DNA of 36,177 bases from Oscillospiraceae bacterium (GTDB lineage Bacteria > Bacillota > Clostridia > Saccharofermentanales > UBA5734): positions 1 to 36,177 of the forward strand of contig JAAYLM010000126.1 of the NCBI GenBank assembly GCA_012521915.1, given 5' to 3'. Each line of letters begins with the position of its first letter. The first letter of the stretch is position 1. The notes beneath the pieces are model-generated. The model saw only the letters and a list, made by a program, of their open reading frames with translations. It was not told where the DNA came from and searched no databases. The position numbers and the translations under genes are program-made. Shown in pieces: positions 27,703-36,177 of this stretch.

Positions 27703-28854
27703 TTAGATCTCCGGGATGGAAATCTCAATTTCACGACCAAGTTCAGCAGACCTAACGATACCATCGAGAATCGCCTGGTTGATAACGATCTGGCTGCTGG
27801 GTACAGGTGCCGGGCCGCCGGTCGGAATTGCGTCGAGGAAGGAGCGGATCTTCTTGTCAAACAGTCCAGGTCCTTTATTTTCAATGACCGGGATTTCTGT
27901 TTCAACCTATTTGCCGGCAACATCATGGTAGATTTTCATCGGGCCGCCTACGGTGCCGTTCCAGCAATCGGGCGAAGGAATGCGCAAACCGCCTTTTTTG
28001 CCCAGAATAATCGTGTCGCCGGGGGTGTCAAGATGCATAGCCCAGGCAATACGGAAATCCAGGATAATGCCACCTTCGAGACGGACAAAAGCAGCCGCGA
28101 AGTCATCGACATTAAAGCGGGAGGCATTCTCCGGCAGGGAATAAGTCTCACTCTTTCCGAAGAAATCAGACGTATAGCCGGTGATGGTCAATGGTTTAGG
28201 GTACCCAATGGCATTAAGCACCATATCCAGTGAATAACAGCCAATATCACCCAAAGCCCCGATACCAGCTGTCTTTTTCTCAATGAAGGTGCTGTTGGGG
28301 ATACCGCGACGCCGGCCGCCACCAGTCTGGATGTAGTAAATCTCCCCCAGTTCTCCGGATTCGACAATCTTTTTGATCATTTGCATATTGGCATCAAAGC
28401 GTGGCTGGAAGCCGATTGAAAGCAGCTTGCCACTCTTCTTTTCCGCTTTGGCCATGGCCACAGCCTCATCCAGGGTAACGCTCATGGGTTTTTCCAACAG
28501 GACGTTGACGCCTTTTTCCAGAGCATCTATCGTGCATTGGGCGTGCGTCATATTGTAGGTGCAGACACTGACAGCATCCAGTTCTTCCGCTTCCAGCATG
28601 GACTTGTGGTCCGGATAGCAGCGGACACCCTCCACGCCCCAGCGCTGGAAGAATTTTTCTGCCTTGCCGGGAATAAGATCCGCCCCGGCCACGACCTCGA
28701 CATCCGGCATGCGTTTGTAGGATTGGATATGGGCTTCAGCAATCCAGCCTGTCCCAATCAAGCCCACCTTGAATTTCTTAGCTACATTAACGGGGGTTTC
28801 ATCAATTTTCTCCTGTTGAAACTGATTCAGGACTTCATCACCTTTGTTGACCAT
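27703..28854 (-). pseudogene. Gfo/Idh/MocA oxidoreductase with in-frame amber codon (TAG at 27909-27907)
   Basis: ORF ends at 27907, but the same frame continues for 67 codons (VETEIPVIENKGPGLFDKKIRSFLDAIPTGGPAPVPSSQIVINQAILDGIVRSAELGREIEISIPEI) to TAA at 27705-27703, resembling the normal C-terminus of this family. Confidence 0.8.
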
Positions 28855-29247
28855 AATGTGATCTCCTTTATGTTTGTTTTCTCGCGACTGGCGGCGCAAG
28901 TGCAGATGCTTCAATTATACACCAGAGAAAGGCGCAGTGACGCTTGATCTTGGCTGTGATGTTTCATCTTAAATGGCCATCAGCTGCCAGCTTGTATTGG
29001 TGAACCTGATGACGAAGCCTTCTGTCATCCGTCCGTACATTAGCGCAAAACGTGAAAAAAAGGTAAAATAGAACTATAGGTACACGCGGTAAAAGCCGCA
29101 CCGGTTCAACTCATGCGTTTTGCCGGGCTGTTTTGTTTTTTCTTGGAGTCAGGGGAAAGCCGTTGGTACCCTAGGCAGGAAACGCGGCCGGCGATATGCT
29201 GTGATACCGCTGGTGCACAAAACCAAAAGGAGAAACGAGGAAGATCA

Positions 29248-29745
29248 ATGTTTCAAGTTCATGATTATGTGGTGCTTGGCGCGACAGGCGTCTGCCAGAT
29301 TGTCGATATCAGCAGAGAGGCTTTCGGTGATGATGAGGCAAGGGAGTATTATGTCCTGAACCCTCTGGGCGGCAACGGGTTGACCATCAATATCCCGACA
29401 GATAACCAGACCGTTCCGCTGCGTGCGGCAATGACCAGGCAAGAAGTCATCGATCTGGTTGCGACCATGTCGGAAGGCGGGGAAGAATGGGTCGAAGATG
29501 ACAACACGCGCAGAGCCATCTACAATGACGCGCTGCACGATGGTGACCAGCGCCTGCTGCTGCAGACGGTCAGATCCGTAGCCAAGCAGAAAACGCAACT
29601 GGAGCAGGAAGGGAAAAAATTGCCAAGCGCCGATCTTGAAGCCCTCAAAGCAGCCGAGAAAATGCTGACTCAGGAAATCTGCCTTGTTCTGGACCTTGAT
29701 CCGGATGATGTCATCCCATTCATTATGCGTGAAACAAACCTTTAA
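29248..29745 (+). CDS. CarD-like transcriptional regulator
   Basis: MFQVHDYVVLGATGVCQIVDISRE...YYVLNPLGGNGLTINIPTDN resembles the CarD/TRCF RNAP-interacting domain. Confidence 0.8.
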   Translation: MFQVHDYVVLGATGVCQIVDISREAFGDDEAREYYVLNPLGGNGLTINIPTDNQTVPLRAAMTRQEVIDLVATMSEGGEEWVEDDNTRRAIYNDALHDGDQRLLLQTVRSVAKQKTQLEQEGKKLPSADLEALKAAEKMLTQEICLVLDLDPDDVIPFIMRETNL

Positions 29746-29861
29746 AGCCGCCGGTTGACTTGGTGCGTACATGCCGGTCTTTTATTGACGGCAAAGCTTG
29801 TGACCGTTAAGATAAGACGCATAGAGCATCGGCCTGAATCAAGCAAGCAAGGAGTATGCGT

Positions 29862-30227
29862 ATGTACCGAGGAGAAACAAGAAACCCTGTGCTGGTCATT
29901 GTTCTCAGCATCGTCACCTGTGGCATTTATCAGCTTGTCTGGCTATTTATGGTCAGCAATGAGATCAACAACGCCGCTGGTGAAAAGAAAGTGGACCCGG
30001 TCATCTTTTTCCTGCTGGGCATTCTGTGTTTTCCGCTTTTCTATGTTGGTTTCTACAAAATAGATGAATCCATCTTCGAGCTGAATACACGATATGGCCT
30101 GCCGGCGGAAAAACATTTTATCCTCTGGCTGATCCTCAGCCTGCTCGGCATCGGCTGGCTTTTTATGGGATATCAGGTTCAGGAACAGCTGAACAACCTC
30201 TGGGCCCGGACATCAACCCCCGCCTGA
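29862..30227 (+). CDS. DUF4234-domain membrane protein
   Basis: RNPVLVIVLSIVTCGIYQLVWLFMVSNEINN and several TM segments. Confidence 0.75.
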   Translation: MYRGETRNPVLVIVLSIVTCGIYQLVWLFMVSNEINNAAGEKKVDPVIFFLLGILCFPLFYVGFYKIDESIFELNTRYGLPAEKHFILWLILSLLGIGWLFMGYQVQEQLNNLWARTSTPA

Positions 30228-30247
30228 CCTCCTTCTCGGATTGAGCA

Positions 30248-30718
30248 ATGAAGAAAAAAGCACTTGACCGCCTGCGGGCCCACATGCGCAAACATGCTGC
30301 GCTCTGGATCGGACCAGGTGTTTTTTTTCTGCTTGCCTGGTGGTTTACAGGCACCGGTTGTGTGTTTCACGCAACCATCGGCCTGCCCTGCCCGGGCTGT
30401 GGATTGACCCGGGCTTTATTGGCTGCACTGCGGGGTGACCTGGCAGGAGCCTGGCAGATGCACCCGCTCTTCTGGCTGGCACCCCTGATCTTGATCAGCG
30501 TTGTTGTCTTGTATCTTGTTGCGCCTGCCCATCTGAGCACACCCGGCATGAACCGTTTCTGGTTGCTGCTGGCCTTACTTTTTCTCGTTGTTTTCCTGGT
30601 GCGCATGCTGCTCTATTTTCCAGAGCGTGAGCCGCTTGTCTGGAATGATAAGGCCTTGCTGCCCCGCATCTGGTCTTTTTGGAAAAGCCTTCTTCAAACC
30701 GTGCAAAACCGACCGTAA
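30248..30718 (+). CDS. DUF2752-domain membrane protein
   Basis: TIGLPCPGCGLTRALLAALRGDLAGAWQMHPLFWL signature. Confidence 0.85.
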   Translation: MKKKALDRLRAHMRKHAALWIGPGVFFLLAWWFTGTGCVFHATIGLPCPGCGLTRALLAALRGDLAGAWQMHPLFWLAPLILISVVVLYLVAPAHLSTPGMNRFWLLLALLFLVVFLVRMLLYFPEREPLVWNDKALLPRIWSFWKSLLQTVQNRP

Positions 30719-30732
30719 TCCGGAATCGGCCT

Positions 30733-33336
30733 TCAAGCTGTTTCTGTCTCCTGCAGCCGCAGAAGCGAGCCCGCGGAAATCTGTAGATTATTGAAGAAGA
30801 GTGTCTGTCCGGAGCGATCAAACATGATCGATGCTTCATCCAGCCAGGCCTGGCTGACCTGAGCCGCTTCCGGAATGGTAAGGGCGCCCAGTTGCAGGCT
30901 TCCACCCAGCACAGCCAGTTCAATCTGCCCTTCCCGCCAGCGGATTTCACCCCAGGCTGCGTCGACTGACCAGAAAAATTGTTGCGGTCGGCTCCGGTGC
31001 AGCGGCTGAAAGGACAGGTGGCCGCAAGTCATGTCGCAGGTGAATCCGCTGTAGGCCAGCAGCAGTGCATAGGACGCAATGGATCGGGCATAATTGCTGC
31101 CGCATTCGAATTCGTTCCAGGGATTGCGTTTCTCACCATCATATCGGTCACGGACCGCCTTGACAACTTTCATGCCTTCTTCTTCCATGCCGCGCATGAT
31201 CATGTGGATACCTGCCTGGTACTCAAAGCCATGCATCGTTTCCTCACTGTATGGTGCCGGCACCACCGGCTTATAACGGCCTTCAGGCCAGGCGCAGATC
31301 GTTGTGCCACCCTCGTCGTTGAGGCAGTAGATCCGGCAGGGATTAAACAAGTGGCGCATCGAATCATGATAATTGAAGCGAAAGATGCTCTGCAGGGCAG
31401 CCTGAACTTTATCCTTGTCAAAAACCTCATCCAGGCCGATCAGGTCGCAATGCCACTGGGCCAGCACCTGGTCAATCGCAGAACCTTCCCCGATCTGGTA
31501 TTTCAGCTCACCGGCTTCTTCATTCCAGTAGGCATCACGCAGCGAATGACCAATCAGGGTATCGTCAGCGTATAGATCCAGAACAGACACATCGTTCAGG
31601 TCGATCTGCTGGAAAAAATACTCACCATTAAAAAGATGCTCGTTGACCCAATGACGGCCGCGTTGAGCGATTTCCCGGTAGAGCGTTGCTGTCTCTGTTT
31701 CGTGCAGAGCCTCTGCCATACGGGCGGCAGCCAGCAGAGCAGCCAGGTAAAAACCGCTCAGCCAGGCATTAGGGCCGAAGAGCTCCATATCCAGCGTATG
31801 ATGCTGTCTGCCAGACAGATAGCCCTTCTTGTCCGGATCCCAGCGGTCATGGTTTTCCGGTGACCAGGCATATTCCAGCGATTTTTTAACAGCAGGCCAG
31901 AGTCGGCGCAACCAGTTTGTGTCACCACAAATCCGCCATTCCCGGTAAACTTTGACCACCCCACCCATCTGACCGTCGACACAAGCCCGGAAAGACCAGG
32001 GATCACGTCCCAGGGGCAGTTGCAGGCGGAAGGGCATCTCACCACTCTCCAGCAGGTTGTAGCGGTAATCCAGATCACGCATGGAGCGCTCCAGCGACGG
32101 GTACAGATACGGCAGGGCATAAGCATAGTTCCAGACATGGGTGCAGGAACCTTCACAGCAGCCGGATGTGGCATGGCAGCCCTCAAAACCATAAAACGAG
32201 CCGTCGGTCAGAAGCAGGCAGGTGGGCGAGCGCAGCAGGGAAAGGTTCGCAGTCAAGGCCTCCAGGGCCACCTCCGGCAGGGAGGAGCGGTACAGGACAT
32301 CCTGAAAACGCTCGGTCTGCGCTGCCAGCCGCGTCCAGTTCTGCTGCAGATACAAGTTGACCGCCAGCGCGTCGGGGAAAAGCAGGGCATAATGGTTTTT
32401 CCAGGTATTCTGGCTGATGATCTCCTCAGCGGTAGCCTCTTCTGCTTTCTGTGGCTTCCAGTAGTTGGTCGCGTTAGGAAAATACCAGGCCAGGACAAAG
32501 CGTACCTTTGCCTGTTCGCCCGGCTGTAATGTCAGGCGGGCTGTCAGCGTCGCGACAGATTCACCCTGTTCGGTCTGTTTTTCCAGAGGATATCGCCTGT
32601 TGCTTAAATCCCCGGATGCCGTGAAATCACGCCAGAAAATACCCAGACTGTCAAACCAGGCACCATGAAACCAATCCTCCTGCCAGGCAACCCGGTCTGC
32701 CTGTACAGAAAAAGTCAGTTCACCGAATTGAGGATCATCTGAATCAGCCCAGCTGCTCTGTTGCCGCATCATGTGCACATCACCGGACTGCAGATGCGTG
32801 TTGTACCGCTTGCCCTGAGGCAGAGGGTTGCTGACGCTCAGCGCCAGGACAAAATCCCTGACCTTGTCGGAACGGTTGGTGATCAATGGCTCAAAGCAGG
32901 CAGCTGGCAGGGCCGAATCATCCTGATTCAGCGGAATCATGGGGTTGAAAGCTTTCAATGAGACATCAGCAGGAAAAGTATCGTCCAGAAAGTCAATCCG
33001 GGCGGCAGGATAGCGGGCCGTAAAGACCGTCTGGCGAAAATGCGGTACACCGGCCATCAGATGGCGATCCGGTCCGAAACCATAGTTTTTTTCACCACCG
33101 GTGTAGGGCGGCGGGAGGTCGCTGTTCAGCACCCGGGCGTCCACAACACGACCATCTTCTTCGATCTTGACAGCAAAGTGGGAAAAGCCGTTCAGGCTGT
33201 TTTTGTTCGGCTTGTTGAAAATTTCCCAGTCAACCAGACGTCCTGTTCCGGACAATCCGATGGTTCCGGTGCCAATGCCGCCGAGTGGAAAGGATATTTC
33301 GCGAAGGTACTGGTCACGGTAGACAAATCTGCTCAT
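30733..33336 (-). CDS. GH116-family glycosidase (GBA2-like, beta-glucosidase/glucosylceramidase type)
   Basis: REISFPLGGIGTGTIGLSGTGRLVDWEIFN N-terminus, CCEGSCTHVWNYAYALPYLYPSLERSMRD, catalytic-domain conservation; ATG 33336 with SD GGAGG. Confidence 0.88.
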   Translation of the reverse strand: MSRFVYRDQYLREISFPLGGIGTGTIGLSGTGRLVDWEIFNKPNKNSLNGFSHFAVKIEEDGRVVDARVLNSDLPPPYTGGEKNYGFGPDRHLMAGVPHFRQTVFTARYPAARIDFLDDTFPADVSLKAFNPMIPLNQDDSALPAACFEPLITNRSDKVRDFVLALSVSNPLPQGKRYNTHLQSGDVHMMRQQSSWADSDDPQFGELTFSVQADRVAWQEDWFHGAWFDSLGIFWRDFTASGDLSNRRYPLEKQTEQGESVATLTARLTLQPGEQAKVRFVLAWYFPNATNYWKPQKAEEATAEEIISQNTWKNHYALLFPDALAVNLYLQQNWTRLAAQTERFQDVLYRSSLPEVALEALTANLSLLRSPTCLLLTDGSFYGFEGCHATSGCCEGSCTHVWNYAYALPYLYPSLERSMRDLDYRYNLLESGEMPFRLQLPLGRDPWSFRACVDGQMGGVVKVYREWRICGDTNWLRRLWPAVKKSLEYAWSPENHDRWDPDKKGYLSGRQHHTLDMELFGPNAWLSGFYLAALLAAARMAEALHETETATLYREIAQRGRHWVNEHLFNGEYFFQQIDLNDVSVLDLYADDTLIGHSLRDAYWNEEAGELKYQIGEGSAIDQVLAQWHCDLIGLDEVFDKDKVQAALQSIFRFNYHDSMRHLFNPCRIYCLNDEGGTTICAWPEGRYKPVVPAPYSEETMHGFEYQAGIHMIMRGMEEEGMKVVKAVRDRYDGEKRNPWNEFECGSNYARSIASYALLLAYSGFTCDMTCGHLSFQPLHRSRPQQFFWSVDAAWGEIRWREGQIELAVLGGSLQLGALTIPEAAQVSQAWLDEASIMFDRSGQTLFFNNLQISAGSLLRLQETETA

Positions 33337-33383
33337 ACGAAGGTCCTCCATTCATGTTTATCGGCAGGCCTGGCAACAGTCGT

Positions 33384-35336
33384 TTATCCCGGCAGAGCAT
33401 GCAGCCAGACAAGCATTTCGCCCGGACCGCGGTTCCCCCAGACATAATACGGCACAAAATTCAGACGGACAGGCACCAGTTCAGGTGTTTCTGCAAAACG
33501 GTAAAGCGAATCAACGGATCCGTCCGCCTGCCGGTAACCGGCTGCCTTGAGACCGGGTATGTCGCCCGGCCAGGCTTGATGCCAGTCGAGGTCGACCGGG
33601 CTGTTGTCCGGCAGATACAATCGCCACAGTTCCCGACCCTGGTCGGCTTCTTCAAGGCAATAAAGCAGCGGTCCGCGCTGCAGGCAGACCTTACCGATAT
33701 TTTCCGGTACAGCCGGATCGCAGGTTACACGGCATGGCTGCATGTCAAAGGTCAGGCTGACCGTTACCGGTCCCGCGGGACAGTCGATCTGGATATAACC
33801 GTTTTCAATGTCCGGAACAACCTGCCGTCCGTCCTGCATCAATGTATGCTGCCGGCACCAGCCGGGAACACGCCAGGCCAGCCGGCAGGCGGCACCGTCC
33901 TTATGCAGCGTCACCGCGCCATCAGCCGGATATCGTGTCCGGCAGGTCAGCTGAACAAGGCCGTTCGCCATTGAAAAAACGGCTTCGCTGTCGATATAAA
34001 GGTGCTGGTATATGGTCTGGCTGTTATAGGTGAAGACATAGCGGTCCAGGCTGCTCAGCAGACGTATCAGGTTGGTCGGGCAGCAGGCACAGCCAAACCA
34101 TTTTTGCCGCTCAGGTTTGACATGCCAGTGATCTGGCTCTTGCTGGCTGGCAGACGGCCAGACCTGCAGGGGATTGACATAGAAGAAGCGGGTACCGTCG
34201 AGCTGAACACTGGCAAGACAATTGTTGTAAAGCGCCCTCTCCATGACATCGGCTATGGCTGAACGTGGCTGGACTTCAAGCATGCGTCTTGCCGCAAAAA
34301 CAAGGGCGATCGAGGCACAGGTTTCCGCATAGGCTGTGCCGTTGGGCAGATGATTGTCAAAAGTGAACGCTTCACCGTGATGGGTTGAACCGACACCGCC
34401 GGTTACATAGAGGCGATGGCGTATACAGTTGTCCCAAAGCCGTTCCGCAGTCTGCATCAACTCAGAAGAGCCGCTTTCCGCGGCAACATCGACCAGCCCG
34501 GACAGCAGGTACAGCGCGCGGACAGCGTGCCCATCCAGTGTCTGCTGCTCTTTTAATGGTTTGTGAGCCTGATATTGTCTGAGGGGTGGTCGGATATATG
34601 GCGGCCAATCTGCCTGCTCCCGGCCAGCGCGCTTTTTTTCTTCTTCGAAATAAAGGGGTTGTTGACCTCGCTCCTCGATAAAATACCGGGCTAGCCGGGC
34701 ATGATGCGGGTTGCCGGTTACATGGAAGAGTCGCATCAGCGCCAGTTCCAGTTCCGGATGGCCGGGATAGCCCCGGCGCTGGCCGGGTTCGCGACCGAAC
34801 GCTTCCGCAATACAGGCGACATTGCGTTCCATAATATCGATAAAACGTCGTTTCCCGGTGGCTTCGAAGTAAGCGACCGCGGCTTCGATCAGGTGGCCGC
34901 TGCAATAGAGCTCATGCTCATCCCTCAGGTTGCGCCAGCGGTTTTTTCCCAGCACGAGGCTGCCAAACGTATTCAGATAGCCGTCTGCCTCCTGGGCTGC
35001 GGCCAGCAGGTCAATCACTTCATCAATGCTCTTTTCCAACTGTTCATCGGGGCGGGCTGCCAGCCAGCCGGCAGCTGCTTCCAGCCATTTGGCCAGATCC
35101 GAATCCAGAAAACAGGGACCCTGGTAGGTTTCTCCGGAAGAAAGGCCACGATTGCGGTCTGCGGCCAGGCGCAGGTTGCGCAAGCTGTAAGATGGCGGCG
35201 CATCCGACAGGTCATCGTTCAAAGCCCGCCACTGGTGGGGGATCATGGACGAGAACGCAAGATCGCGATAATAACCCCAGAAACCCTTATCTATCTTTAC
35301 CTGCTTCAAGGATACCGGCTGTGTATTTTTCATCAT
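33384..35336 (-). CDS. GH127-family beta-L-arabinofuranosidase-like protein (DUF1680)
   Basis: VKIDKGFWGYYRDL, YVTGGVGSTHHGEAF, AYAETCASIAL, FGCACCPTNLIRLLSSL motifs of GH127; ATG 35336 with SD GAGAGG. Confidence 0.9.
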   Translation of the reverse strand: MMKNTQPVSLKQVKIDKGFWGYYRDLAFSSMIPHQWRALNDDLSDAPPSYSLRNLRLAADRNRGLSSGETYQGPCFLDSDLAKWLEAAAGWLAARPDEQLEKSIDEVIDLLAAAQEADGYLNTFGSLVLGKNRWRNLRDEHELYCSGHLIEAAVAYFEATGKRRFIDIMERNVACIAEAFGREPGQRRGYPGHPELELALMRLFHVTGNPHHARLARYFIEERGQQPLYFEEEKKRAGREQADWPPYIRPPLRQYQAHKPLKEQQTLDGHAVRALYLLSGLVDVAAESGSSELMQTAERLWDNCIRHRLYVTGGVGSTHHGEAFTFDNHLPNGTAYAETCASIALVFAARRMLEVQPRSAIADVMERALYNNCLASVQLDGTRFFYVNPLQVWPSASQQEPDHWHVKPERQKWFGCACCPTNLIRLLSSLDRYVFTYNSQTIYQHLYIDSEAVFSMANGLVQLTCRTRYPADGAVTLHKDGAACRLAWRVPGWCRQHTLMQDGRQVVPDIENGYIQIDCPAGPVTVSLTFDMQPCRVTCDPAVPENIGKVCLQRGPLLYCLEEADQGRELWRLYLPDNSPVDLDWHQAWPGDIPGLKAAGYRQADGSVDSLYRFAETPELVPVRLNFVPYYVWGNRGPGEMLVWLHALPG

Positions 35337-35455
35337 AGAAAACCTCTCAACGCATGCTGGAACCCTTCCGGATATGGCGGTTGCGCCTGCATCCGGCAAA
35401 ACAGCGAAAATCCGCCAAAAGCGGTCGATCGCATCAGACAACAACGACCGTGTTC

Positions 35456-35484
35456 ATTATACTCTGAAGGGTTATCATGAACAA
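35456..35484 (-). promoter_or_regulatory. Putative promoter of the GH127-GH116 operon
   Basis: Minus strand TTGTTC (35484-35479), 17-nt spacer, TATAAT (35461-35456). Confidence 0.5.
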
Positions 35485-35557
35485 GGAAACACTAAACAAT
35501 ATTGAGCCTGCTACGCTGGTCTCGGTTTAACTGGAAAGGCAGCGTTAACATAATATT

Positions 35558-35653
35558 AAAAAAAGCCGTGCTTCCGGCTCCGGGCAAGACTTCTGCCATG
35601 AGGGAGAATCGTGCTGACACGCTTCTCCTGTTTATCCGGATCAGAAGCACGGC
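35558..35653 (-). ncRNA. Candidate structured RNA / terminator ending in a T7 tract on the minus strand
   Basis: Outer arms GCCGTGCTTC (35565-35574)/GAAGCACGGC (35644-35653), second stem TCCGG/CCGGA, inner hairpin GGAGAATCGTG/CACGCTTCTCC, A7 at 35558-35564. Confidence 0.35.
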
Positions 35654-35682
35654 ACCAGGCAAAGCTCAGCGAGGCAGTTCCC

Positions 35683-35711
35683 TTTGCATTGATTGAGCAA
35701 CACCTTATAAT
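35683..35711 (+). promoter_or_regulatory. Putative promoter of the gene at 35777
   Basis: TTTGCA (35683-35688), 17-nt spacer, TATAAT (35706-35711). Confidence 0.45.
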
Positions 35712-35776
35712 AGTGCGTGAAGAGCCCCGTGCCCAGACAAGCAGAACAGGTTATTGGACAAGGAGGCCAGCAGGCT

Positions 35777-36177
35777 ATGAATGCACTTCATGATCTTTTG
35801 TCCACAAGCCCTTCACCAGCAGCCCTTGCATACCGGCATTTTCCCACGCAGCACCAGGCGGTGATCTTTCGCAACTGGGAAATGGTCCATCCGGCACGAC
35901 TGGCTCAGATTCTGGCAACAGATGAGGGGACAGTGCTGGCGGCTGCCCGGGAAATGGGACTTAGGGTACCGCCCAAGGTCGATGACCGGTGGCTGGATCG
36001 CGGCTACATCACCATCATCCGCAACAACTGGCACCTGCTGCCTGTTGAACAATTGCTGGAACTCCTGGGATGGAGCGAGGAAAAACTGGCATATGCCCTC
36101 AAAGAAGATGATTTCCTGTGGGTTAAATTGGGCCAACTCAAACCTTCTGTGCCCAAAGCGGTCTACCGGCCGCTGGA
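35777..36177 (+). CDS. Conserved protein of unknown function, 3' truncated by window end
   Basis: ATG 35777 with AGGAGG SD; reads MNALHDLLSTSPSPAALAYRHFPTQHQAVIFRNWEMVHPARLAQILATDEGTVLAAAREMGL...YITIIRNNWHLLPVEQLLELLGWSEEKLAYALKEDDFLWVKLGQLKP and stays open to the end. Confidence 0.8.
   Translation, partial: MNALHDLLSTSPSPAALAYRHFPTQHQAVIFRNWEMVHPARLAQILATDEGTVLAAAREMGLRVPPKVDDRWLDRGYITIIRNNWHLLPVEQLLELLGWSEEKLAYALKEDDFLWVKLGQLKPSVPKAVYRPL

Noticed and set aside
27907-27909. Amber codon as pyrrolysine or genome-wide TAG reassignment
   Set aside because: Several neighbouring genes use TAG as their normal stop and no pyl genes are visible; a point mutation or sequencing error is simpler.
34701-35480. 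259-aa plus-strand ORF antisense to GH127
   Set aside because: Shadow ORF of a strongly supported GH127 gene, no recognisable domain.
35565-35653. tRNA or SRP RNA at the multi-stem element
   Set aside because: No T-loop GGTTCRANNC, no 7-bp acceptor/CCA layout and no SRP GGAA/AGGUC apical motif.
1-36177. CRISPR arrays, transposases, integrases, phage or toxin-antitoxin genes
   Set aside because: No regularly spaced repeats and no ORF product with the relevant motifs were seen on reading the ORF track and sequence.

Overview
Window of about 36 kb, gene-dense, with strong Shine-Dalgarno sites and gene content typical of an anaerobic Firmicute/Clostridia-like genome (inference from gene families only). 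No rRNA, tRNA, CRISPR array, transposase or phage genes were recognised. Left to right: (1) a glycan-utilisation cluster (RpiB/LacAB isomerase, BNR-repeat sialidase-like protein, NagA, sulfatase, HAD phosphatase); (2) an Ohr/OsmC gene, then an inositol-monophosphatase-family protein, an MFS transporter and a G3E/CobW GTPase; (3) a minus-strand operon of three tandem QueG/RdhA-like 4Fe-4S proteins, a cysteate-synthase-like PLP enzyme and an IclR regulator, with a palindrome at its promoter; (4) a translationally coupled pair of Gfo/Idh/MocA oxidoreductases; (5) NfeD, FloA and a small unknown protein; (6) glutamate dehydrogenase divergent from two SDR genes; (7) a DUF134 regulator, a peroxiredoxin, a baeRF-type protein and a degenerate GGDEF membrane protein; (8) a flavin reductase and a Gfo/Idh gene interrupted by an in-frame amber codon; (9) CarD, DUF4234 and DUF2752 genes; (10) a GH127-GH116 glycosidase operon; (11) a conserved gene cut by the window end. 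The best candidate for an undescribed system is the 9.3-14.4 kb operon. Other notable observations are the amber-interrupted oxidoreductase, the GGDEF domain with a lost catalytic motif but retained I-site, and two structured non-coding segments (about 20.26-20.45 kb and 35.56-35.65 kb). All family assignments come from motif recognition by eye; no database search was run.
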